A stretch of 64,000 nucleotides of DNA from Clostridia bacterium. GTDB taxonomy: Bacteria; Bacillota; Clostridia; Oscillospirales; CAG-272. The notes below the pieces were generated by a model that worked only from the letters and a program-made list of their open reading frames with translations, was not told where the DNA came from and did no database searches. Of this stretch, positions 53,092 to 61,380 are shown one piece after another. Numbering within the stretch: the first letter of the stretch is position 1; the number at the start of each line of letters is the position of its first letter. Location: the NCBI GenBank assembly GCA_017502135.1, contig JAFVVP010000007.1:1-64000 (forward strand), in the 5' to 3' direction. The translations under genes and the position numbers were made by a program.

Positions 53092-53313
53092 GTTAGCATT
53101 CGTGTATCAGAATTATAGTCTCGCTTGAGTTATCAATTTATACTGTACATTCACAAAATAGCCTATAAAATTTCTTATACATAAAACTTTTATATTTCTA
53201 TAAAACATTTCGGATATAAGCACTTGTTTTTGTCTTAAAATGCCTTGAAAAAGCCCGTTTTTAAGAATATTTTTGTTCGAACACGATGGAGAACCCTCCA
53301 AACGACTTCGTTT

Positions 53314-53414
53314 GAATCTTCGCTGTGTCACTTTGCCCTTAAGCGTACATGCTCGATACATGACTATATATCTAAACAGCAACAAAAGAAAAATAAGGGC
53401 AAATCCGAAGATTC
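53314..53414. repeat. hairpin-forming inverted repeat near the right end of the segment
   Basis: GAATCTTCG (53314) and TTTGCCCTTA (53332-53341) pair with TAAGGGCAAA and CGAAGATTC (53394-53414), leaving a loop of about 52 nt. The interval 53023-53538 has no supported gene. Confidence 0.5.
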
Positions 53415-53417
53415 ACC

Positions 53418-53472
53418 CTTATCTAAACTCGCATCACCTTTTCTAAATGACATTGCTTCAAGGCTCCCTTTT
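53418..53472 (-). repeat. right terminal inverted repeat
   Basis: Inverted copy of 51746-51802; outer end GGCTCCCTTTT. Confidence 0.6.
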
Positions 53473-53538
53473 TTTTGCGCATATTTTTCCCCGTTTCTCA
53501 TACACATGCTATAGAGTATACTGCGGGAGGCGGTCGGT

Positions 53539-53934
53539 ATGACGTGGGGGAGAAAACAGGTGAAGGAAACGGAAAAGGTGAACACGTCGTCGAGGCGAGA
53601 GATGCCCCTTTTCTCCGCGGCGAATGCGGTCATGGTCGTCGGTGCTCTCGCATGCGTGCTGTTTTTTTGTACCTTCGTGGGCGCCACGCCGCGGGAGATT
53701 TCATATCCCACCGTCTCATCCGAGGCGGCGGTTGCCGCGTTCGTATCGGAACACACCGTCTTCGCCGATGTGATCGGTATTGACGAATATTTTGTGAAGC
53801 CTTCGATCAGCGTTGGCGGTTTTTCCGAGCGCGGGGAAGCGGCGTACCGGGCGTTTGTTGAGGAAGCAAAGAAAAACTGGACGTTCGGCGAGTATCTCCG
53901 CGATGCATTCCGCGCCCTTTTTGAGACGCCGTGA
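53539..53934 (+). CDS. small membrane protein paired with an M50 peptidase
   Basis: The 131-residue protein has a basic N-terminus, one transmembrane helix (about 28-50) and an extracytoplasmic domain of about 80 residues that is not recognised. It overlaps the M50 peptidase gene by 4 bp, so the two are co-translated. In sporulation, SpoIVFB works with the membrane proteins SpoIVFA and BofA; this protein has the right position for such a partner but no visible sequence match. The ATG follows a weak GGTCGGT-type site. Confidence 0.6.
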   Translation: MTWGRKQVKETEKVNTSSRREMPLFSAANAVMVVGALACVLFFCTFVGATPREISYPTVSSEAAVAAFVSEHTVFADVIGIDEYFVKPSISVGGFSERGEAAYRAFVEEAKKNWTFGEYLRDAFRALFETP

Positions 53935-54467
53935 CGAGTCTTATATTTTGGACGGCGGGCTGGACGCTCTTCAACGGAATCAGGGACACTTTGCCGGTGC
54001 TTCTCGCGGCGCTCATACACGAATGCGGGCACGCGCTCTCTTGCCGTATCCTTCGCGTGCCGATCCGTTTTTTTCATCCCGTGGCAGTCGGGGCAGTGAT
54101 CGGATACGACGCCGTTTCGCTTTCCTACAAAAAAGAGATTGCCATAGCCGTCGCAGGGCCACTTTTGAATCTTTTGTGTGCAGTGTCGGTGTTCGGTGTG
54201 AAAAGCCGATTTGGCGCACTTTTCGGTATTTCATCTTTGGGGCTTGCCTTTTTTAATCTTTTGCCGCTCCGACGTCTCGACGGCGGGGTGATCCTTTACG
54301 CCGCCGTGGCTTCGGTTTGGGAAGCCGATTGTGCGGAAAAAATTGCCCGTGCCGTGTCCGGTATCGGCACGGTTTTTCTTTGGATGTGTGCCGTCGCGGT
54401 GCAACTAAGGTGCGGGGGGAACCTATCGCTCCTCCTTATCTCGGTGTATCTGCTCATATGTATCTAG
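53931..54467 (+). CDS. M50 family intramembrane zinc metallopeptidase (SpoIVFB-like)
   Basis: The 178-residue protein has the site-2 protease signatures HECGH (30-34, inside a transmembrane helix) and NLLPLRRLDGG (about 110-120). It has five to six helices and no CBS or PDZ domain, which fits the small SpoIVFB/YwhC-type group. Such proteases cleave membrane-bound or pro-sigma substrates. It starts at GTG within the previous stop. The usual SpoIVFB CBS tail is absent, so the exact role is unknown. Confidence 0.88.
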   Translation: MTSLIFWTAGWTLFNGIRDTLPVLLAALIHECGHALSCRILRVPIRFFHPVAVGAVIGYDAVSLSYKKEIAIAVAGPLLNLLCAVSVFGVKSRFGALFGISSLGLAFFNLLPLRRLDGGVILYAAVASVWEADCAEKIARAVSGIGTVFLWMCAVAVQLRCGGNLSLLLISVYLLICI

Positions 54468-54500
54468 ATGAAGCGAGGCTTGTAACCTTTCGTGATACAA

Positions 54501-54533
54501 AAAGAGACCGAACGTTTTTCGTTCGGTCTCTTT
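54501..54533. terminator. bidirectional terminator between the M50 and rnfD genes
   Basis: A perfect 14-bp stem AAAGAGACCGAACG / CGTTCGGTCTCTTT with T-runs on both strands. Confidence 0.9.
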
Positions 54534-54564
54534 TACGCGTTTTATCCGTGTAGAAAGGTTCGCT

Positions 54565-56475
54565 TTACAGAATTGCCGGTTCGGACGAAGCGGTCTCTTC
54601 GGCCTCCGTGGTTTCTTCGGGTTCCTCAGACTCTTCAGCTTCAGTAGTTTCTTCCGTCTCGGTGGTCTCCTCGGTCTCCTCGGGCCTTTCCGATTCAGTG
54701 GTTGTTTCCGTTTCGGCAGGTACTTCTTCTGTAGTTTCTTCAGGATCGGCAGTTTCCTCAGATTCTTCCTGTTCGTCCGTATCGTCAGATTCCTCGGTTT
54801 CCTCGGGTTCTTCGGTTTCCGTCGTTTCTGCGGGGCCGGTCGTTTCCTCTGTCTCGGAGGTTTCAGCCGTCTCGGAGGTTTCAGCCGTTTCGGAGGTTTC
54901 GCTCGTTTCGGATGTTTCTTCTGCCTCGGTGGATTCAATCGGGGCTTCTGTTTCCGTTACGTACACGGTTTCCCCGGGGATGATCTGTACGGGATTGTCT
55001 GTGTTCGTGCGGTCAATCGGCTGGATATGTGAATAATCGTTCGAGGTTTCGGGAGAAGCAGTAGTCTCGGGAGTGGTTGTTTCCGTCGTTTCTTCCGGCA
55101 AAATCTCGTTTGTGATGATGTTCGTCTCTGCCGGGTCAGGATCTGTTACGGTGTTGTCGTGAATTCTGTCGCCGGCAAAACAACTGACGGCATACAGCAG
55201 AAGAATGACGGCAGCACAGATAAGAGTTGATAATAGGCGGTTGTCAAAAACGAAAACTTTCTTCTTGGGCTGTTCACTTGAAATGGCAGATTCGGCAGGG
55301 GATTCGTCCGTTGCTTTTTGGGATATCTCTGCAGTTTTCTTTGTTTTTTCGCGGTTTTTTCCACCGAATCTCACGGGCATAGTGAGTCGGTCGATCACGT
55401 AAACGAGAAGATTCATAGTGAGAATCGCTATAGTGACACCTTCAGGGGCTCTTCCAAAGAAGCGTATGCATACGGTAATAAGACCGCATCCGATACCGAA
55501 AACGAAGCGTCCCATGGAGGTAACAGGCGTGGTGGCGTAATCGGTTGCCATAAAGATCGCCGCTAAAATGAGGCCGCCGGAGAACAGCTCGGCGAGCATA
55601 AAGTTTATACTGCCCGATGCCGTCTGCGGGAAGAAAAGGGAAATCACGGCAATCGTAGCGAGGAAGGCCACCGGTGTGTGCCACGTGATCACGCGGCGGA
55701 CGAGAAGGTACACGCCGCCCGCGATAAGGAGGACGGAGGAAATCTCACCGATACAGCCGCTGACGTTGCCGAAAACGAGATCCCAAAGGGTGATATCGGG
55801 GAGAACGCCTTCTTTCAGAGAAGAAAGCGGCGTTGCCGCCGCGACGACGTCCGCGGAAGCTATCGTGGAGAGGCGGGAGCCCGCACTTACAAACGTGCCC
55901 ATTCCCGAAGGCCACGAAAGAAGGAGCAGGCGTGCCGCGAGGGCAGGATTGACGATATTTTTGCCGATGCCGCCAAACAGACCCTTTACAACGACGATGG
56001 CAAAGAACGCACCGACGATCGGCATCCAGATCGGTACGGTTGGGGGGAGGCTCATCGCCAGAAGAAGGCCGGTAACGACTGCGGAAAAATCGCTGATCGT
56101 TACGGGGCGACGAAGGATCAGCTCCGTGAGTGCTTGAAAGAAAACGGCGGAGGTGACAGACACGATGCCGATCATCAAAGCGCGCAGGCCGAAGGCATAT
56201 ACGCCGAAGATAAAAGCGGGCAAAAGCGCAATGATAACGTCGGTCATGATCGTGCGCGTCGTAGTACTCGTGCGGATATGCGGTGCCGGTGAAACGGTGA
56301 ATCGCTCCGGGAAAGAGAACGTTTTCTCCCTTGGGGCGTTCGGCGTTTCGGTATCGGTTTCGGCGGGGATGGATTCCTCTTGCGGTTCAGATACCGTTTC
56401 AGATTCAATAGAGGAGTCCGTATCACCGAGCGTTTCGTCTTCGGCGGGAAGTTCGTTTTTCAAAGAATCATTCAT
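54565..56475 (-). CDS. rnfD: RnfD-type subunit with a long Thr/Glu-rich C-terminal tail
   Basis: The 636-residue protein begins with about 60 acidic residues, then the RnfD membrane domain (about ten helices) including AAATPLSSLKEG, the equivalent of the SGAT site for covalent FMN. After the usual end comes one more transmembrane helix and about 170 residues of Thr/Glu/Ser-rich low-complexity sequence, probably outside the cell. It follows rnfC and is closed by a terminator, so no rnfG, rnfE, rnfA or rnfB is in the operon. Rnf pumps Na+ or H+ using ferredoxin and NAD+. Confidence 0.85.
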   Translation of the reverse strand: MNDSLKNELPAEDETLGDTDSSIESETVSEPQEESIPAETDTETPNAPREKTFSFPERFTVSPAPHIRTSTTTRTIMTDVIIALLPAFIFGVYAFGLRALMIGIVSVTSAVFFQALTELILRRPVTISDFSAVVTGLLLAMSLPPTVPIWMPIVGAFFAIVVVKGLFGGIGKNIVNPALAARLLLLSWPSGMGTFVSAGSRLSTIASADVVAAATPLSSLKEGVLPDITLWDLVFGNVSGCIGEISSVLLIAGGVYLLVRRVITWHTPVAFLATIAVISLFFPQTASGSINFMLAELFSGGLILAAIFMATDYATTPVTSMGRFVFGIGCGLITVCIRFFGRAPEGVTIAILTMNLLVYVIDRLTMPVRFGGKNREKTKKTAEISQKATDESPAESAISSEQPKKKVFVFDNRLLSTLICAAVILLLYAVSCFAGDRIHDNTVTDPDPAETNIITNEILPEETTETTTPETTASPETSNDYSHIQPIDRTNTDNPVQIIPGETVYVTETEAPIESTEAEETSETSETSETAETSETAETSETEETTGPAETTETEEPEETEESDDTDEQEESEETADPEETTEEVPAETETTTESERPEETEETTETEETTEAEESEEPEETTEAEETASSEPAIL

Positions 56476-56516
56476 GTTCAGATAAACCGTCCTTTCTTTG
56501 GGATCGGGCCAGGGCG

Positions 56517-57839
56517 TTATTCTTCCGTTTCGGTAAGTTTTTTGATCTCGGCTTTTGCCGTTTTGATGCAGTTGGTGATCTCGACGCGTCCGGGGCACAC
56601 GTACGAGCACACGCCGCATTCGATGCAGGCCATAGCGCCGAAGCGCTCGGCTTTGGCGACTTCTCCTTTGCGGGCGAAGCCGGCAATGTAATTCGGCATC
56701 AGATGCATGGGACAGCTTTTTACGCAGCGCCCGCAGCGGATACAGGCGGCGGGCGTACCGACAGGGGCCTCAAAGCGTCTCGAAAGCGCAAGGATTGCAG
56801 TCGTTCCCTTCGTTACGGGTGTGTTGGAATGGGAGACGGCTTGTCCCGTCATAGGGCCGCCCTCGATAATTTTGGTGGGTTCTCTTTTGAGACCGCCCGC
56901 GAAATCAATCACGTCGCTGAAAGAGGTGCCGATGGGCACGAGAACGTTTTTTGGCTTCTTTACCGCGTCACCGCTCACGGTAACGATCCTCTTCACAAGA
57001 GGCATTCCGTGGGCAAACGCGTTGTAGATGGCGACGCACGTCTGTACGTTGAAAACGATGCATCCGACGTCAAGGGGGGATTTTTCGGATGGCAGTTCAC
57101 GTCCGGTCAGGGAACAGATGAGCGTTCGCTCATCCCCCATGGGGTATTTGCTTTTGAGCATGCAAACGGAGATCATCCGGCTGCCGCGGATCAGCTTTTT
57201 GATTTTTCTCGCGGCGGCTGCGTTGTCGTCTCCGATTGCGATATACGCCTTATGTACGTCGAGTGCTTTTATAAGAATTTTGATTCCGTTTATGACGGAG
57301 GCGGGATTTTCAAGCGTCAGCCGGTGATCGGCATGAAGAAACGGCTCACACTGGGCACAGTTTATGATGATCTTGTCCGCTTTTCCGATAGCGGCACGGA
57401 GTTTTTCGTGGGTGGGGAACGAAGCGGCGTCCATACCTGTGATACCGGCGTTTTTGATGATGTCTACGATTTCCTCGGGTTCAGTATCAGAAAGCGGTTT
57501 CTCGAACGGCTGCACGTCAGAATGAAGCGCATCTTCCATATCGTTTTCGATGACGACGTGAGGAACCGTTTCGCCCGTGGGCGTGGTTCTTTCTTCAATG
57601 GCGATCACCTTTCCGGACACGCTTGCGTGTACGGGACAGGAGAGTGTGCCGTTTGTATCGGCAATGCACTGACCGATTTTCACCGCATCGCCGACTTTGA
57701 CCGTGGGCTCGGCGGGTGCGCCCGCATGCCGGCAAAGCGGAATGGAAACGGTTTTCGGTGCGGGCATAGTTTCCACCCATTTGTCGCGGGTGTTTTTATG
57801 TTCTTCGAGGCGAATGCCGCCCCCAAAGGTGTACGTCAA
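56517..57839 (-). CDS. rnfC: RnfC-type subunit of the Rnf/Rsx electron transport complex
   Basis: The 440-residue protein has the RnfC barrel and SLBB-type domain, the flavin/NADH-binding GGPMTGQAV region near 320, and two 4Fe-4S ferredoxin motifs: CIRCGRCVKSCP (about 365) and CIECGVCSYVCP (about 405). It receives electrons on the cytosolic side. TTG 57839 is preferred to GTG 57848 because GAGGTG then has normal spacing and the N-terminus MTYTFGGGI fits other RnfC proteins. rnfD follows 41 bp after. Confidence 0.92.
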   Translation of the reverse strand: MTYTFGGGIRLEEHKNTRDKWVETMPAPKTVSIPLCRHAGAPAEPTVKVGDAVKIGQCIADTNGTLSCPVHASVSGKVIAIEERTTPTGETVPHVVIENDMEDALHSDVQPFEKPLSDTEPEEIVDIIKNAGITGMDAASFPTHEKLRAAIGKADKIIINCAQCEPFLHADHRLTLENPASVINGIKILIKALDVHKAYIAIGDDNAAAARKIKKLIRGSRMISVCMLKSKYPMGDERTLICSLTGRELPSEKSPLDVGCIVFNVQTCVAIYNAFAHGMPLVKRIVTVSGDAVKKPKNVLVPIGTSFSDVIDFAGGLKREPTKIIEGGPMTGQAVSHSNTPVTKGTTAILALSRRFEAPVGTPAACIRCGRCVKSCPMHLMPNYIAGFARKGEVAKAERFGAMACIECGVCSYVCPGRVEITNCIKTAKAEIKKLTETEE

Positions 57840-57883
57840 AATAATCACCTCTTACGAATGTTGGGGTATGTCTATACACGAAT

Positions 57884-57912
57884 ATTATACAGTAAATCGG
57901 ACTCTATTACAA
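57884..57912 (-). promoter_or_regulatory. promoter of rnfC-rnfD
   Basis: On the minus strand TTGTAA, 17-bp spacer, TATAAT, about 45 bp upstream of the start. Confidence 0.7.
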
Positions 57913-57944
57913 GAGAAAAAGGAGAGAAAACGAAAGCCAAATAC

Positions 57945-57976
57945 AAAAAGGGCGGGAAACTCCGTTTCTCACCCTT
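57945..57976 (-). terminator. intrinsic terminator of the TIGR04076 gene
   Basis: Stem AAGGGTGAGAAAC / GTTTCCCGCCCTT (two mismatches) on the minus strand is followed by TTTTG. Confidence 0.65.
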
Positions 57977-57998
57977 ATGAAATGTTACCGTGAAATTT

Positions 57999-58316
57999 TT
58001 AAGAATCCGCATCTTCCTCGAGCGTTTCGAGAAGGAAACTCACCGGGCGGAATCCGTCGTTGCACGAAAGCATGGCGGACTTTTTGTTTTTCATCCAGCC
58101 CTCGAAGAAGTCGGATGCACCGTGGGAGAGCGCCATCACGTACGGGGAGAGGGTCTCCCACGCATTTTTGCACATGCCCTCGGGCATTTGCCAGCCGTTA
58201 GCCACGAAAACCCGTCCGAGTGTCATTTCACATTCGTTTTCGAGGGGATTTTCGTATTCGTCTATGAGATCTGTGTAACGTGCCATTTTCATAACGGTGA
58301 TTCTGACTTTCTTCAT
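57999..58316 (-). CDS. TIGR04076 family protein
   Basis: The 105-residue protein matches my memory of TIGR04076: RITVMKMARYTDLI at the start, FVANGWQMPEGMCKNAWETLSP in the middle, and the late NDGFRPVSFLLE. The family is small, soluble and of unknown function, common in Clostridia. ATG 58316 with a GGGGG site was chosen; a longer frame crosses the promoter. It is divergent from an aldo/keto reductase with overlapping promoters. Confidence 0.85.
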   Translation of the reverse strand: MKKVRITVMKMARYTDLIDEYENPLENECEMTLGRVFVANGWQMPEGMCKNAWETLSPYVMALSHGASDFFEGWMKNKKSAMLSCNDGFRPVSFLLETLEEDADS

Positions 58317-58330
58317 AAAGATCCCCCCAC

Positions 58331-58359
58331 TTGACATTTGTGTGTCGATACGATATACT
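58331..58359 (+). promoter_or_regulatory. promoter of the aldo/keto reductase gene
   Basis: A perfect TTGACA, 17-bp spacer, TATACT. Confidence 0.85.
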
Positions 58360-58367
58360 GTTTTTAG

Positions 58368-58396
58368 ATTATAGCATCTCGGGTACACGCTGTCAA
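58368..58396 (-). promoter_or_regulatory. promoter of the TIGR04076 gene
   Basis: On the minus strand a perfect TTGACA, 17-bp spacer, TATAAT. It lies back to back with the 58331-58359 promoter, so polymerase at one should exclude the other. Confidence 0.85.
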
Positions 58397-58432
58397 GCGG
58401 TGCCGGGAAGCATACGGGTAAAGGAGAAATAT

Positions 58433-59554
58433 ATGTCATCCTTTGATAAGATTCGGGGTAAACTCGGCTTCGGCGCGATGCGCCTTCCGCTCATAGATCA
58501 AGAGATAGACGCAAAAACCATCTCGGCTATGGTTGACGCGTATATGGCTGCCGGTTTTAACTATTTTGATACGGCACGCGGGTATATGGAAGAGAAAAGC
58601 GAAGCCGCCTTGAAAGCGTGCCTTACGTCGCGCTATCCGAGGGAATCCTACGTTCTGGCAGATAAGCTCTCTCCGATGTATTTTTCAAAGGAAGAGGATA
58701 TCCGTCCGTTCTTTGAAAGCCAACTGGAGGCTTGCGGCGTCGAATATTTTGACTTTTATCTGATGCACGCGCAGGACAGAAAGAAGTTCCGAAAATACAA
58801 AGAATGCCGTGCGTATGAAACGGCGATTGCACTCAAAGAAGAAGGGAGGATCCGTCATTTCGGTATTTCGTTCCACGATACCGCAGAGGTGCTTGAAGAG
58901 ATACTGACGGAATATCCCGAGATCGAGGTCGTCCAGATCCAGTTCAACTATATGGATTACGAGGATATTTCTGTCGATTCGAAGAGAGTATACGAGACCT
59001 GCCGCCGCTTTGGCAAACCCGTGATCGCTATGGAGCCGGTGAAGGGCGGATGCCTCGCTCGTCTTCCCGAGGAGGCAAAAGCGATCTATGATGCTGTCGG
59101 TACAGGCTCTTACGCCAGCTATGCGATCCGCTTTGCGGCAGGATTTGAGGGGATCGTTACCGTTCTTTCGGGAATGAGCGACGTGGAAATGGTAACGGAT
59201 AACGTCGGGTATATGAAGGCGTTTCAGCCGCTTACAGCCGCCGAGACGGAAGCTGTTAAACAGGTTACCGCAATCCTTCGCGGAACGGATTTCATCCCTT
59301 GTACCGGTTGCCGGTACTGCGTGGACGGATGTCCTGCAGATATTCCGATTCCGGAAGTTCTGGCAAGTCTTAATACGAAACGGATTTTCCAGAACTGGAA
59401 TGCCGGATATTATTACAGCCTCCATACGCACGGGCACGGAAAAGCGAGCGCGTGTATCGGATGCGGTGCTTGTGAAGGGGCGTGTCCCCAGCATTTGCCG
59501 ATCCGATCTTACCTCGAAAGCGCAGTCAAAGAATTCGAAAAAGAGAAGGATTGA
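58433..59554 (+). CDS. aldo/keto reductase with C-terminal double 4Fe-4S ferredoxin domain
   Basis: The 373-residue protein has the AKR barrel with the catalytic tetrad (Asp in FDTARGY, Tyr in GYMEEKS, Lys in LADKLS, His in YLMHAQD). A ferredoxin tail has CTGCRYCVDGCP near 290 and CIGCGACEGACP near 343. Such fused enzymes are common in Clostridia; the electron partner is unknown. ATG 58433 follows AAAGGAG. Expression is from a strong promoter that overlaps that of the divergent gene. Confidence 0.93.
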   Translation: MSSFDKIRGKLGFGAMRLPLIDQEIDAKTISAMVDAYMAAGFNYFDTARGYMEEKSEAALKACLTSRYPRESYVLADKLSPMYFSKEEDIRPFFESQLEACGVEYFDFYLMHAQDRKKFRKYKECRAYETAIALKEEGRIRHFGISFHDTAEVLEEILTEYPEIEVVQIQFNYMDYEDISVDSKRVYETCRRFGKPVIAMEPVKGGCLARLPEEAKAIYDAVGTGSYASYAIRFAAGFEGIVTVLSGMSDVEMVTDNVGYMKAFQPLTAAETEAVKQVTAILRGTDFIPCTGCRYCVDGCPADIPIPEVLASLNTKRIFQNWNAGYYYSLHTHGHGKASACIGCGACEGACPQHLPIRSYLESAVKEFEKEKD

Positions 59555-59568
59555 ACGTTCAATAAAAG

Positions 59569-59604
59569 AATCCGCAAATCCGGTGCGTGCCGGACTTGCG
59601 GATT
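59569..59604. terminator. bidirectional terminator between the AKR and MscS genes
   Basis: Stem AATCCGCAAaTCCGG / CCGGAcTTGCGGATT with TTGTTTTT on the plus strand. Confidence 0.85.
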
Positions 59605-59620
59605 TTGTTTTTCAAAGGGA

Positions 59621-60445
59621 TCAATCGTGTTTGACGTGTACGTCCAACTGATTGTACGGAATGGAGATACCTTCTTTATCAAATGCGGTTTTTGTCGTTT
59701 CGAGAAGATCGTGATATACCGTCCAGTAGTCGGCACTGTTTACCCATGCGCGGGTAACGATGTCTACGCTGCTCTGACCGTGTGCGGATACACGAATGGT
59801 GGGTGCAGGATCGTCGAGAATCAACTCGTGTGCCGCCGTAATGTCGGTGAGGATGGATTTCGCTTTTTCAAAATCGTTGTCGTACGAAATGGAGAACGTA
59901 AGATCCACACGGCGCGTATCCTTTTCGGAATAGTTTACGATATTGCCGCTCGAAAGCGTGCCGTTCGGGATATAGACCACTTTGTTGTCAGCGGTGCGTA
60001 GCTTCGTTGCGGTGATGCGGATATCCTCTACCGTGCCGGAATAGCCCTGCGCTTCGATAAAATCGTCTACGCGGAACGGGCGGGTCAGGATAATGAGAAC
60101 GCCGCCGGCAAGATTGGAGAGAGCGCCGTTCACAGCCAGACCGGCGCACACACCGAACGAGGTAACGAGGGCGGCAAGACCGCTCGTATCGATGCCGACG
60201 AATCCGACAAGGCAGATCGCGACGACGCATTTGAGACCTACCTTGAGCGTGTAGGCGAACACTTTGGCAATAGTCTTATCAATCTTGCCCGTATTGCCTG
60301 CTTTTTCGATTCTTCTGCTGACTGCGTTTATGATTTTGAAAGAAATCATAAGAAGAATGAGGGCGATTATGAGCCGCAGTCCGGCGGTGGTTATCCAGTG
60401 GATCACGGTGTCAAGTATGCCGTGAAGTGTCGTTTGCCAATTCAT
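59621..60445 (-). CDS. small-conductance mechanosensitive channel (MscS family)
   Basis: The 274-residue protein has three transmembrane helices (about 15-35, 65-85, 90-115). The third is the pore helix with the Gly/Ala pattern NGALSNLAGGVLI, followed by the MscS beta domain (TRPFRVDDFIEAQGYSG) and a C-terminal mixed domain. It releases osmolytes on hypo-osmotic shock. Length matches the family minimum. It is monocistronic with a perfect promoter. Confidence 0.94.
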   Translation of the reverse strand: MNWQTTLHGILDTVIHWITTAGLRLIIALILLMISFKIINAVSRRIEKAGNTGKIDKTIAKVFAYTLKVGLKCVVAICLVGFVGIDTSGLAALVTSFGVCAGLAVNGALSNLAGGVLIILTRPFRVDDFIEAQGYSGTVEDIRITATKLRTADNKVVYIPNGTLSSGNIVNYSEKDTRRVDLTFSISYDNDFEKAKSILTDITAAHELILDDPAPTIRVSAHGQSSVDIVTRAWVNSADYWTVYHDLLETTKTAFDKEGISIPYNQLDVHVKHD

Positions 60446-60485
60446 TTTATTGTTCTCCTTGGTGAATTATGTTTTGTTATCGATG

Positions 60486-60514
60486 ATTATAGCATTTTTT
60501 AGCCGGAATGTCAA
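60486..60514 (-). promoter_or_regulatory. consensus promoter of the MscS gene
   Basis: On the minus strand TTGACA, 17-bp spacer, TATAAT, a perfect match. Confidence 0.88.
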
Positions 60515-60536
60515 GGCGAGAGGGATAAACGCACGC

Positions 60537-60565
60537 TTGAAGTTTCTCTTCATTCATGGTATAAT
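60537..60565 (+). promoter_or_regulatory. promoter of the GNAT gene
   Basis: TTGAAG, 17-bp spacer, TATAAT, about 28 bp upstream of the start. Confidence 0.75.
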
Positions 60566-60593
60566 CTCATAAGACGAAAAGGGAGGGGAGCGC

Positions 60594-61112
60594 ATGGAGA
60601 AACTGAACGGTGCGGATTTCGGGAAAGTATTTCGTGTTATGGAAAAGAGCTTTCCGCTCGACGAATACAGAACGTTTGAAGAACAAAAGAATCTCCTCGG
60701 TGAGGATGCCTATCAAATATATGTTTTACACGGCGACGACGGAGAATCCGTGATCGCCTTTATGGCGGTGTGGGAATGGCAAAAGCTTCTCTTTATCGAG
60801 CATTTTGCCGTGGATCCATCGCAGAGAAATCGAGGAATCGGCAAGCGGATGCTTCATGAAATCGTTTCTGCGAGCGATAAAATCGTGTGCCTTGAAGTCG
60901 AGCTGCCCGATACCGAGATTGCGGTGCGGAGAATCGGCTTTTATAAGCGGTGCGGTTTTTTCTTGAACGAATATCCCTATATGCAGCCGTCGATTTCGAA
61001 GGGTCGTTCACCGATCCCTCTTCAGATTATGACGTACGGCCGTGCTGTCAGCAAGGATGAGTTCGCAGAGATAAGAGATACGCTTTACACGCGCGTGTAT
61101 AAACAGTTGTAA
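60594..61112 (+). CDS. GNAT family N-acetyltransferase
   Basis: The 172-residue protein has the GNAT acetyl-CoA site (FAVDPSQRNRGIGKRMLHEI, about 79-98) and a following FYKRCGF motif near 117. The substrate is unknown. ATG 60594 has GGGAGGGG upstream. It is monocistronic; a hairpin terminator follows at 61220 after 110 bp without features. Confidence 0.9.
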   Translation: MEKLNGADFGKVFRVMEKSFPLDEYRTFEEQKNLLGEDAYQIYVLHGDDGESVIAFMAVWEWQKLLFIEHFAVDPSQRNRGIGKRMLHEIVSASDKIVCLEVELPDTEIAVRRIGFYKRCGFFLNEYPYMQPSISKGRSPIPLQIMTYGRAVSKDEFAEIRDTLYTRVYKQL

Positions 61113-61219
61113 ATTTGCATGATCGGACTTTTTGGGTGAATATTTATTACAAAAATGCGAAAAGAGTCGCCGGCTCATCCGATCGGAGTGTTTATTTATT
61201 CGGCAAAATGCACCAAAAT

Positions 61220-61252
61220 AATCCGCCCGCTCTTACAAGTTTCGGGCGGATT
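61220..61252 (+). terminator. intrinsic terminator after the GNAT gene
   Basis: Stem AATCCGCCCG / CGGGCGGATT is followed by TTGTTT. Confidence 0.85.
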
Positions 61253-61293
61253 TTGTTTATTATGCCAAGAATTTACCATTTGGCAATATTCTC

Positions 61294-61322
61294 TTGAATA
61301 ATATGTAAAAATGTGTTATTAT
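61294..61322 (+). promoter_or_regulatory. promoter of the NhaC-type gene
   Basis: TTGAAT, 17-bp spacer, TATTAT, about 58 bp upstream of the start codon. Confidence 0.6.
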
Positions 61323-61380
61323 TAACTGAACATTCTGCGTCGATGCTTTGTACGCGGAAAAATTTATTCGGGAGGATCTT

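Larger units (their letters stand above)
51746..53472. mobile_element. 1.73-kb segment bounded by terminal inverted repeats, no transposase
   Basis: The left end (51746-51802) and right end (53418-53472, inverted) match over about 57 bp with some 46 identities and a 2-bp gap. The shared blocks are AAAAGGGAGCCTT, CAATGTCATT and GTTTAGATAAG. The segment carries a single gene, an XRE-TPR regulator, and two hairpins. No transposase and no clear target-site duplication are visible, so it could be a non-autonomous or decayed element. Confidence 0.55.

Noticed and set aside
53113..53385. A 90-codon minus-strand frame inside the inverted-repeat segment
   Set aside because: It runs across the hairpin repeat, has no ribosome binding site and resembles no protein; it is not counted as a gene.
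53313..53424. The TAAGGG...CCCTTA hairpin as a simple terminator
   Set aside because: It lacks a T-tract and its arms also pair with a more distant sequence at 53314-53341, so it was listed as an inverted repeat instead.
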